A DNA stretch of 64,000 nt from Diploscapter coronatus (lineage: Eukaryota > Nematoda > Chromadorea > Rhabditida > Rhabditidae), in the NCBI GenBank assembly GCA_964036155.1, contig OZ038422.1, forward strand, positions 67,355,201 to 67,419,200, in the 5' to 3' direction. Every line of letters starts with the position of its first letter. Positions within the stretch are counted from its first letter, which is position 1. Below, in pieces: positions 50,501 through 62,500 of this stretch. The notes under the pieces were generated by a model that saw nothing but the letters and a program-made list of their open reading frames with translations, had not been told where the DNA came from and did no database searches. Both the position numbers and the translations under genes were made by a program.

Positions 50501-53500
50501 AATGGAGTTCCACTGCTGAATGCATCGGCCTCCATTCGAGCAGGCTGAGGGAGAGCAGCGGACAACCGGGCCTAAAATTAGAATATCAGGAAATGCACCC
50601 TTGATTTACAGAATCCGTACAATTGATTCCGATAGAAATTTTCATCAATTTGTTTAGGTTCTAAAAAAGTTGCAAAATTAAACTATACGGATTCTGTCTT
50701 GATCGTTTTATAGGTGCATAAATTGAAATCGAAGAAAAAATCCTTTAAAAATCGATAAGTGCTTGTTTAAAAACCTCTAAATAGGGTGCCATTATAAAAT
50801 TGATAGCTAATCAAAATCAAAATTAATGTGGATGAAAGTTTCTAACTTCTACAAATTATTCAACCCATACTTCAAAGGATAGCGACAGTCGTAAGAGAAG
50901 AGAAAAAAAATCAATTCTGATGGTGAGCAAACTGTTACCGGATAAAATTTTCTGCATATTTTTCGACCGATGTGATATTGATTCTTAATTTGTATCCTCA
51001 TAAAACGATTATGTAATCAACTTTTGGTCTCTCCGCGATTTCATATTTTTATTTGTCAATCAATAATATTTGTATTAGGCGTGACTGACTGATAAGAGCC
51101 GTTAAACATCTCAACAGACAATAAATCTCATTTTTGAAACTGATCTTTACTATTATTACCGCTGCAGCCCTGTACTACTGCCTCCTTCTGCTCTGCCTCT
51201 TCGAGTAAATCAAACATCTTCTCGTTGATCTTCAGGCTGCTGATACATCCTCTGAGTCCCTTCACATTCTGCCTTATTTTTTCTGGTGCTCCACCTGCAA
51301 AGTACTGCGTCATTGTCCTATTCGCAATTTTATAATGTTTAAATGTCTATAGGTCTAGACAGACGACTGACCGATTATAAGTGTGCCAGACAGTTGCGTC
51401 TTCCTCAGTTTGAGTTGTGCATTCGAGAGCACTACTGTCGTATTGTCTACAGTCAAAACATGAAATCCCGTTTTTGCGTCCTGAAAATAATGTCATTAGG
51501 AATGTTATGGTTGTAGCTTCTCATTTGCATTTTTGCACTCTTATCATTTTATAAGCTGTAAGATTAGATAATGAGCTTGTGGAATAAACCACCACATATT
51601 GATTTTATTTCACACTTCATATTTCTTTTGCAATCATTGCCTCCTAGAAATCTATCTAAATTTAAATAAAAATTTGCACTATCTGTATTAATTCGCCGAG
51701 AATGTATTCAATCGATTTTCATATTTCTATCCGCGATTTCATAATACAATGGAAGAAATTCGAAATTTTCATGGCATAATCAGTTAAAAATAATTTACGA
51801 TAATAGGTCCATTTTATAATTAATTAGATAACTATGGGTTACTGTTAAAATTATTAATTTTTCATCAAAACAATAATTTTGCACACATTTTGCATATTCG
51901 CTATCACAAGCCCGCCCACTTTTTCGTGCCCTTCCAATTTCGTCATTCCCCTCACTTTAGGTCGGTTTCTTTCAATTTTTCGCGAATCATTTTAATCATT
52001 TCTCGATAACTAGGTACTAATTACCTTGCTAATTGACTTAATTAGCGCTCTAGGTAACATATTTGTCCACCTTTAAGCAAATGTATTTCCTAACCGATTT
52101 TTTTTCTATTTTTATTTTGAAAAATAACTAATTAGATAGTTGCTCATGGTTAGCTCGGATTCACAGATAATTAAGTAGATAATTGCCCAATTAATATATA
52201 AATATGACTAGTCATGCATATTTTCCCTCAATTCTTTAGCGTTTTTCATTCAGTTTTTCTAAATTTACGACAAAAATTTCAGAGGGAAAATTAATACCAG
52301 TCTTTTTCAATTGCTCATATTTTTCAAACGCAAAATTTTGTGAGTTTCAAATAGTGATGATGGTTCGCTGACAGTTTCTACAAAAAAATCGCGAAAACGC
52401 ATTATTATTAAAAGCGAACTTTAATATGTCAAACTAATTCATTTCATCTATTGTATAGAATAGCGCTCAAATTAACAGCTGGCATAATTATTTTCCAGAG
52501 GTTTCCAGCCTAAAACCAACTTTCATATTCGATTTGTGCAGCCATGTTGCACATATCTTATCAACAGTCTATTTTTCGCTCGCTTTGGCCTTAACGTTTT
52601 CTCAGTCGGATGACATCATTACTACCCCATTATGATTATGATTGACTCATCCTCGCAATATTTATTAGCCTTATTTTTGCTGAAATATTTTCGAAATCGT
52701 CTCTTCAATCCTTATATAGTCGACTGAGTAAGTGAATATTGCATACTCCTTGCAACTCGCTTTTATACACGCCCCGCTTTTCTTTTCCCTCGTCATTTCT
52801 TTTCTTCTCACTCTTGCTCTCTTTTAGCCTCTCCGGAAAAGTAGAGAAATAGAGGCAGGGCATGGGAGAGGTAAATTGCAAAGAGTATGCAATATTCACT
52901 TACTCATTGTCAGTCGATTATACAATCCTCGTAAAATCTTTCGTAATTTGATGTCATTTCTAATCGATAATTTGGCGAATTCATAAAAATAAAAATTTAG
53001 AGTTAGAAACTACGAGTTGCGATTCACAGTCTAGGACCGATTAGGGCATAATAGCCAGTTGCGGGTTAATTATGTGCCGACTACGAGAATTGTACAGAGA
53101 TCTCAAATTCAAGGTAATTGGTTTATTTATGATAAATAATAATTACTAAATTATAAATTTTTAGAAGAAATTGATCTCTGTCATAAATCTGATCTTGCTG
53201 CTCTATGTACTACTTTCATTCGTGCTCGCCACTCTTAAGTATCCTATAATTATTTGAGTTTGCTAGAAAATGATATTTTTAGAGATGCAAAAGACGGATT
53301 TTATTACGGCGCACTTCTGATGGATAGTCTCACGGTAAGACTTCAATTTTCGCATATAATAAACAAATTTTGGATTAATTCTTAAGGCAATCGTAGTCGT
53401 TTTGACATTGATCTCAGTCTGGAGAGAATACCTCATTTGTCTGTATCTGATTCTAGGTGTAAATGTAAGATAATAGGAAATTTCATAAATTAAACTTCAT

Positions 53501-56500
53501 GTAGAAAAATGTAAAAATAACCCCTCGTTACTTTTTATCCCGTTCCATTGTTTCGATACGAGCACAACCACTTGCCGTTTTCAGAAAGTAATGTTAGTGG
53601 TCAAAACGCATTCCGTCACGAAATCCTTGTGCACCTCTAACTCAGCTTGGGAATGGAGTATTTTAATAGAAAAATTAAATAAATTGAGCATAAAATCGCT
53701 CTTATTACGAGTCGATAATTGCTATCATTGAAGAACTAACACAAAATTAAATGCATAGGAAACTTTAGATAAGCGTGACATTTTATAGCTATAAATGATA
53801 AATAATTTTAATCGATTCTTTTATATCAACTAATTTTAAGACGCTTGCCGTACTTCTCCTTTTTATCGCCTCTCTTCCCACCATCCTTAAACCAAGTAAG
53901 CATATTTTTTAAATTGGCATCGAAACTAGATAAAAATCAAAATTTAAGGTTTGTTCGAGCATGTGGAATATGTAATATGGCTCTTGAAGTTAATCGCTAT
54001 TGAGATTTGTAAGCACTATAAATGGAAGAATAGTTTATTGCATTACTATTTTAGCGGAAATCCTGTATCTCAGGGTATTGTACGGACTGATTCAACAGAT
54101 AGGCCAGAACCGCAGATTTACAGGACAAAGTAATACGACAGTGTAAGTGAAAGTATATTTGAAATGATCAAAGATATAATTTAGCACTCTCATTGATGAT
54201 CCCGAAGAGATAAGAATAGAAGATTTGGTGATTGAACCGCGACTAGGCAGCCGCGAAACTCCGCGTGAAGAAATATCTCAGGGGCTCAATAACGAGCCAA
54301 ACTCGAATTTTTGATTGCATAGTAGACTGAGTAAGTGGATATTGCATACTCTTTGCAACTTGCCTCCCCCATGCCCCGCCTCTATTTCTCGACTTTTCCG
54401 GAGAGGCTAAAAGAGAACAAGAGTGAGAAGAAAAGAAATGACGAGGGAAAAGAAAAGCGAGGCATGTGTCAAAATGTAAAAGCAAATTGCAAAGAGTATG
54501 CAATTCACTTACACTCAGCGTTCAAACTGCGTATCCATGTGGGGTAATTTGCGGATCCGCAGTGCTGTGGGACGATGTGATTGAATGTGGATCCACACGG
54601 ATCCACAAATTTGCAAATTGTGAATCCACTTGCATCCACAAAAACTGCGAATCCGCAAATTACCCCACATGGATCCGCAATTCATAACTGGGTCCACATG
54701 GATCCATGCGGATACGCTGCTTGAACGCTGAGCAGTCGACTATATGAAAGGAAAGCATGAGTGTCTGCGTGTCTATCCTATTTCTTGATTCTGGCCGAAG
54801 CTAGAGATTATCGATTTTTTCTCCCTGGACTTTTGTTGTATTTCTAGGACCCCCAAGTGGATATGCCTAATCTCATGTAATAACATAAAGATCTAAAAAT
54901 TTTATGCAATATTTTTGGCTACTTTACAAAATATTATCCGATTTTTGGGTCTAAAATTTTAGGTCGTGAAGAACTACTTCTATAGCAATGCTGGTGGAAA
55001 AATGAACAAACAGGGTGTTGTAAATGATCAGATTAATCAACTATCACTAATTAGTAAAAGTTATTGTAATTTTTTCAAGTTTTTTTTTACAAAAAGATAA
55101 AAATATCCACACAAAAACCGAGAAAAAAATAAACGATTTTCAAAATATGTCGATCGCACTTGAAAAACGTTATCGTTTATTTCTGTAAATGGACATAAAA
55201 CTTCTCAAGGAGTTGACCGCATGATTGTATTTCTTATCAATCCAATTCCACTCGCTTTTTTCTTGATAATTTTTGAGTCTTTCAGTCATCGCGACTCTCC
55301 GCTCTCAGCCTTTATTTCTCTGGCGCTCTAGCCTTTCACTCGATGTTTACGCATTCTTTACACTGCACATCGTCTCCTTTTATTCTCGAATGTTCTTCAC
55401 GTTTCTTGTTAAATTTCGAATAATTTGACTAATTTCTAATGTTTCTTGTTTAAATTCCATTCCTACCCAAAATGTTGCAATCCTGCTTGTAACTTTGAAA
55501 TATTCCCAATTTTGTGCGTTTTATTAAAAAAATAGCTATGAAGATCATTAATTTCATTCACACTAGTTAATTCTTGAATGAAATGCACAAAATTGTACTG
55601 AAAATGAGGATGATTACGAAAAAAAATTAGAAGGAAATCGAGGAAGAGTTCAAAACTGGGCTCGTCGTATGGCGTTTATCCGCAAAATAACGCTCACAAC
55701 GTAAATGCCCTCCGTCTGGGCCAACTCTGCGTCCCTGCCCCTTCAACACTATACTCCTTTCCTTGACTGTTAGCGGGGAATCGCGGTGAATAGCGCTCAA
55801 ATTAACAGCTGGCATAATTATTTTCCAGAGATTTTCATTCTAAGATCACTCGTCATGGTCATGCAGGCTTGAATTGTATTCTTATCGATCCAATTTCACT
55901 CGCTTTTCCTTGATAACGTTTGTCTCGCACTCTCTCTCAGTCGGATTGCATCATTATTCCCCCTATGATTCATTCCACAGTATTAGTCTTATTTTTCTCG
56001 AAATGGTCTTTTCAATTCTTATATAACTAATTGAGTAAGTGGATACTGAATACTCTTTGCAACTCGCTTTTCTTTTCCCTCGCTCTTGTTTTCTTTTCGT
56101 CTCTCTGGAAAAGCGAAGAGAAAGAGGCAGGGCATGGGAGAGGTAAATTGCAAAGAGTATGCAATATTCACTTACTCAGTCGATTATACAATCCTCGTAA
56201 AATCTTTCGTAATTTGATGTCATTTCTAATCGATAATTTAGCGAATTCATAAAAAATAAATCTACAGCTTAAAGTGAGGAGACTACGAGCTGCGATTCAC
56301 GATCTAGCACCATTCGGTGTATGGTAGTGAATTGGAATCAGAGATGGACGCAATTGCAAACAAGGCCAGGGAGCTTTATAAGGATCCCAAAATCAAGGTA
56401 ATTAATAAACGATAAAAATAATAAAAATGATGTTTCTTAGAAAATCGTGATCTCAACCATTAACACACCCTTCATTCTCTACGCTGTTATTTCACTGACT

Positions 56501-59500
56501 GTTAACGCTTTCACGTAAGTTTACAATCACGATCTATAAATAAAGCTTTTTTTCTAGAACTACAAAGAACGGGTGGTTTTACGATGCTCTCCCAATAGAC
56601 GTTATTACGGTAAGAAATTTGCAATTTCTATCCCTAATTATCAGTTATTTATTTAGTTAATAATCAGCACTTTCTCTCTGATCTCCGCTTGGAAGGAATG
56701 GTACTGTTGGCTAATTTTAATTCTAGTCGGAAATGTGAGTTGCTTACAATTTTAAAAATAATCAAAATTAAAAAAAAAAAAAACTACTTACTTACTAGGA
56801 GTTAAGCCAATTTTAGCGGTAATATCAAATAATTGGGAGAAATGAAAAGATAAGCTACCCAAATCAAAAATTTATCCAAGAAATAAATATAGAACTAATT
56901 TTACATGAATCAATAAATTGATTTTCAAGACTAGCGTCAATTTTCATGAGAAATTATTAAGATAAGCATAAAGCTTGATAGCAAGAAAGGCATTTTTAAT
57001 CGTTACTTCTATATCAATTAATTTAAGATGCTTTTTGGCCTCATTGTCTTTATCACCTTCGTTTTCTCTTTTACTTCCTCAAGTAAGCCTATATTTACGA
57101 TCGTCATCAAAATTTATCAAAAATTTGTAATTTAGATTTCTTTGAAGATGATGGATACAACGAATGGAGCCTTTGGATACTAGTTTTAATTTTGCTTTGT
57201 AAGTTAATCATTTTCTTTATTTTATTATACAGACCGAGGGAATTTTGATGGTTGTGCAATGCACATCTATCATCTTGCAATTATCTTTCGACACGCATTC
57301 TTTACTACTCCCGAAAAGAAAAGATCTATAAAACTGTCCAGTCAAGTCAAACCGATTTCGATGATGTTATTTTAGTGGAAGTGGTCTACGTGGTTGTGCT
57401 CTATCTACTAATTCGACAGATTCGTCAAGAGCCCAATACGGTGAACCGCGACAATGCAGGATTGTAAGAACAAATGGATTTTAAATACTCTAGCAGATAA
57501 CTTTAGCGCTCTTATCAAAAGATGCAATTTTAAAATTATTCATAAACTAACCACCCACCCGACTCCGCATGAAGAAAGACTTCAAGAGCGAAATAACGAA
57601 CAAGATTCTAATGTTTAATTGTACAGTTGTGTTCAATTTATTTTAAGCTATAAATAAATATTAACCTGATAGAGGAGGATGTTGTGCCATCGCAGATCGC
57701 TCAGATGCTGTCCTCCGGGCAGCTTGGGGGACTCGATGGCATCGTCCATTTTCCATCCTTTGTACGAATAACGAATTCTGAAAGCCAAAAAATGAGATGT
57801 GTATTTCCAAGTGTTTCACCATTTTGTTTCGATTTCATCAATTTGTAAAGAATGTCAATAATAACGACACTAAATAGGTATACAAATTGACAATTCGAGT
57901 AAATGACGGAGTGATTTTTTATCAATTAATTAAATACTTATGGAAAGATAATAAAAACGAAATTCTATAATTTGATAAAGTCACTTCATCAATTACAAAC
58001 GGTCATCAAATTTGATAAAATTAATTAGAAACATTCAAAATCTACCTCCCATTAACCAATTCGACAGTCATTTGGTCGCTCCCGTCGTGCGGAATTGTGG
58101 CCAGCAGAAGTGCACTTCGAATGAGAGTTTGGAATTTGAATTGAACCCGAAACGTACCCGCCAATGATGATAACTGAAGGATCTTTATTACTTCTAAAAA
58201 CTGAGAAGAAAGATTCAGACCTTCCTAGAAGAATAGACTAGGTATCCTGAGGTATTCGTGAAAGATACGGTGAATGGCTTGGTCTTTCTGGAAAATCGTA
58301 CAAATTTATAGAAAAATGAGAACAAAAATCTTACATATTCCGCTGTCCTTTGTGCTCTCGTCCACTTCTGCCTTCTCTGCGTAAGTCGTCCATCAAATCG
58401 ACTTCATTAAGAACCTAGAATTTCGCTTTTTAAACAAGAAGGAATGATTTAGGCTTACCAATTTAGAAATAGCTCCTCGGAGATTCTGATCTCTGGGCGT
58501 TTCATCGGGCAAATGCAAACTGCGTGCGGGGCCAATTTCATCCCTTTGAATGGCTATTGAAGAAGGCAGAATTACTGAAAACTCATTCTTTTTTCATTAA
58601 AAAATCAATAGTAATCTTTAATAGCAAAAGCACAAAGTGATAAGAGGTCGATGGAGAAATTCATTGCATAATTCACGTGTTCTTTTTCAAAATTTTCAAT
58701 CTTTGAAGGATCATAAATGAAGATCAACTAACTGTTGTGTCCCCACGATCCGTCGAGATACAGGAGAATTCGATCGCCCAGTCGTCTGACCTGTGCGGAG
58801 TGCCATCGATTGTCGCTCAGTCCGTGGCCCCACGAGAATGTCTGCAGAAAAGTTATTTTGTCACATTCCTTTTAGTAAAGTTCAAATTTCCCATACAATT
58901 TTCTAACTCTCGCTATGTGATCAAAATTTCTGCAATTTCTCTGCTGACAACAATAAGAAGAATAGATTGTTTCGAAGAAAATTATTGCCACAGCTAAACA
59001 AGGATGGCAAGATAAAACTTAAAGATCTAAAACAAGACGCCCTAAAATCTCACATTATTCGTTTCTCCGTTTTTGAAGTAGACATTCAAAGCTCCATTGT
59101 CCATGTAAACAGTGAATCGGTGGTGAATTTGAGTGTTCGATTTTGTGTCCAGAATGACGCCGCTGGGAAAATCCGTCTAAAAATTAGAAAATCAACAAAA
59201 ATCACAAAATTTCTTACTTTGAATCGGAACTGCACGTGTTCAGCTTCAGAAACAACTGTCGTGGGCAGAATGTAGACGTGCTGCTGCTCACCATCAAGTT
59301 CGACTGGGGAGGGCTCTGAAGAAATAAAGCCATCATTTCTTCAAAGATAATAAGAAAAGCTACCGATATTGCAAGTTTCTCCCTCATATCCGGTCATCTC
59401 GCAGTGGCATTTGAACGCGGCCAGAGTCGGCTCGCATCTGCCGTAATTCTTGCATGGATTCGGATCGCACGGATTCAGAGAATTCTGCATCAGACACCCG

Positions 59501-62500
59501 AGAGAAATACCGACTGAAATTCGGATATTCAGGAATTTTTGAATTATGAATAAATGCTGATTCAGTATTTCGAGGCAATAATTGCATGCACATATGTAAT
59601 TAATGAATAAAAACAGGTCGTACCTGTAGAATTGTTGTTTTCGAAGATGGTTGCGATCTTGGAACTGATTCCATTGACTCGGAAGTTCTTGACGCAACCC
59701 TGGAATCCTTTGCCGAGGGAAATCGACCAGATGGAAGACGGGTAGGTCAGCACTGGGAAACGGGGCAGACCGCCCAGGTAAATCGGGTCATCTAAAAGGT
59801 TCCGAAATATAATGTGATCAAGAGTTTTCATATGGAAATATTCTACTCTGATATTTCAGAAAAAGCCATATTAAATCGGTGATGAACATTTGATATTTTT
59901 CGCGCATTATCAAAGAAAACGAGATCTCAAAATGCTAGCTTAGTTAGACACGGAAAAGGAGATTGAAATCATGCGAATTTCAATACTATTTTGTGGCATA
60001 ACTTTCTAATATTCCTAATGAAATTAATTTACTGCCAATGTTTACCTACCAATTATGAGATTAGAAGAGATTCCAGGCGTGTGGAAGTCCGTTTTGACGG
60101 TGTCGACGACAACGCTGCCTGTTCGCGCGATTCTCTCCAAGTACACGCTGTGCCATTCGCCAGAAGAGGTGGAAATCTTCTTGGCTGTCGTCTAAATGAC
60201 TTGATATGACTGTGATAAAAAAAGATGGCTGGTTTATTTACCTAGAGATAAAATATGGGCTATAAAAATTCTAATAAAAGTCCTATAATAGTCAAATCAC
60301 GACTTTTTCACATGAAGCAATGCAAATAATAAGAGTGAAACGTGGAAAGCGAGTTTTATATTTTCTATCGTAAACTGAAAGCTTATAGATCTCATATACA
60401 CAAAGATACTGAAGATAAAAAGTAAGATAATTTGATTAAAAATAGAATTAAGGTCTAAAAGAGTTCAATAGGAAAACTTCAGTTCTTATTTTTGCATTTA
60501 ATTTTGAACTTCTTCTTGACTAACAATAAGTTGAATGATATTTTCTGATTAAAATAGGAAAGATTGAATTTTCGGGAAGTTAAGATTTTGGCCTGAATGA
60601 AAATACACAACCCGAAGTTACATTAATTGAAATTGCCCGGAAAATAAGCTGGCTCGAGCCATAGTAATCAAATTTTCAACCTGCAACTTGACAGCCCCAG
60701 ATCCGAGATTGATGATCATGAAGAGGTGTCCGTCGACCAGCTCGAATGCCAAGTAGTCACTCGCGTTGTTCTGCATCACTCCGTGATATAGAAGCAGGCC
60801 GTCTGGCTCGGAGGAGCGGAATTGAAATGCTGAAAATTAAGGGAAAAGTAGAGCTAGGAAGCACTTTCGTCAGACGAAAATAAACTATATGAGGGGGTAG
60901 GTAGGAGGACCGAAATTCGAGTCAAAACACCAGGTCGCATTTGCGAAAATTTTCTACTAGTTACAAGTTGGAGAGATAAGTTTGTAAAGAAAATATAATG
61001 GTGGTAGGTCGCAAGGAATTTCTGACGATCACCTTCCCCTAGGTCTGGGAAAAAGTAATAATGAGTGAACGAATGAAAAAAAAAAAAAAGATTAAAGGCT
61101 TACATAAACTTCCACTGGAGAGACTGTTCCATTTGGGCAGAGGCAAGTATCCCTTGCCGGAAGCGAACGAGAGAATGTCGGGTGGCTGGGAGGGGTTCTT
61201 GCATGAAAACGACAATTCACCACCTAAAAAATGACGAAATTCTGCGAAAAAAAAAAATTACTTTCTTACCGGTCTGAATAGTGTTCTCGCCAAAGCCCTG
61301 ATCAGCGATGTTGACGAAGAGGATACGTTGTGAATCGGCGTCGTATTTCACCTGAAAGAAAATGTTTGTATCATGAAAATCATTAGTGAGGAGAATCATT
61401 TTTAATAGCAAATATGCTGATTTAGAAATAGAATTTAGCGAGATGTCTGAAAAAAAAACAATTTAAGCGAGAATATTTGAAAATTCCTAACCTATGTAAT
61501 TAATGATTTGACAAGTGTACAAACAAATCTACCTTCTTCAAGCATCCCCTGAACGGACTCCGATTGATTCCACGCATCGGATTGTCTTTGGGCAGTCCTC
61601 CCACAAATGCGAAAGCATTCGTGATCCAGTCCAGTTCAGGTGCGTATTGGCGGATTTCGTCCTTCCGACCATCCACCGTCAGCGTCATCTAAAATTAGTG
61701 AAATGAAAACTAAATCCTCAACACTAAAACATGCTAAAGGAATTTAGGGGTAAAGTTTTGAAATTATATGGGGGAAATTTGTAGTAATGCAAGTACTGAA
61801 GTTAAAGTATCGTGCAGAAATTAATGTGGCGAGTTTTGAAGAGCGTGGTCACGTGATTGCAGTATTCCATTTTATTTGCAGGTATATAGGTTAGTTTACG
61901 ACATTTCAATGTTTTATAGGTAAAGCCATAACAGAAGAAGTGAAGGGATAGCGAAGTAAGAAGCGAAAATAATCTTGGCCTATTGAGAAGACACAAAGTT
62001 ACTTCCCGAGAAGGGCGACTTACATGGACTGCAGCTATTTTCTCCGAGTGCTAAACTCGATTGCATCATCAATCTATAGCTTTTTACCCAGATTCAGAAA
62101 AGTTACAAGATTTGCAACAACCGCTAGATCTTTATGAGCGAAAAAAATCATTCATTGAATTATTATCTTAGTAAGAAAAAGAAGCCTGGAGAAACGAAGA
62201 TGATATTCTTCACAATATAGACCTTGTGGTTGTTCCAAATTTGGCAGGAGCTATGAGATAATGGTGAAAGCAAATAGGGTAAAGTTACCATCTGCAGACT
62301 TCTCTCGAGAACTACCGTATGCCAGACATCGTCATCGAATCGCTCTGCCGGGTAGCTGTTGAACATTCTGAAAACACTCGGAAAATGATTACAATGTGTG
62401 GTTTCGAAATTTTACGAAATTATGCTTATCGCACTGAAATTTCTTCGGCTTTTGTCAATTTTGGTGCTGATAAATTGAGTCTATTCGCTGGTCAGGAAAA

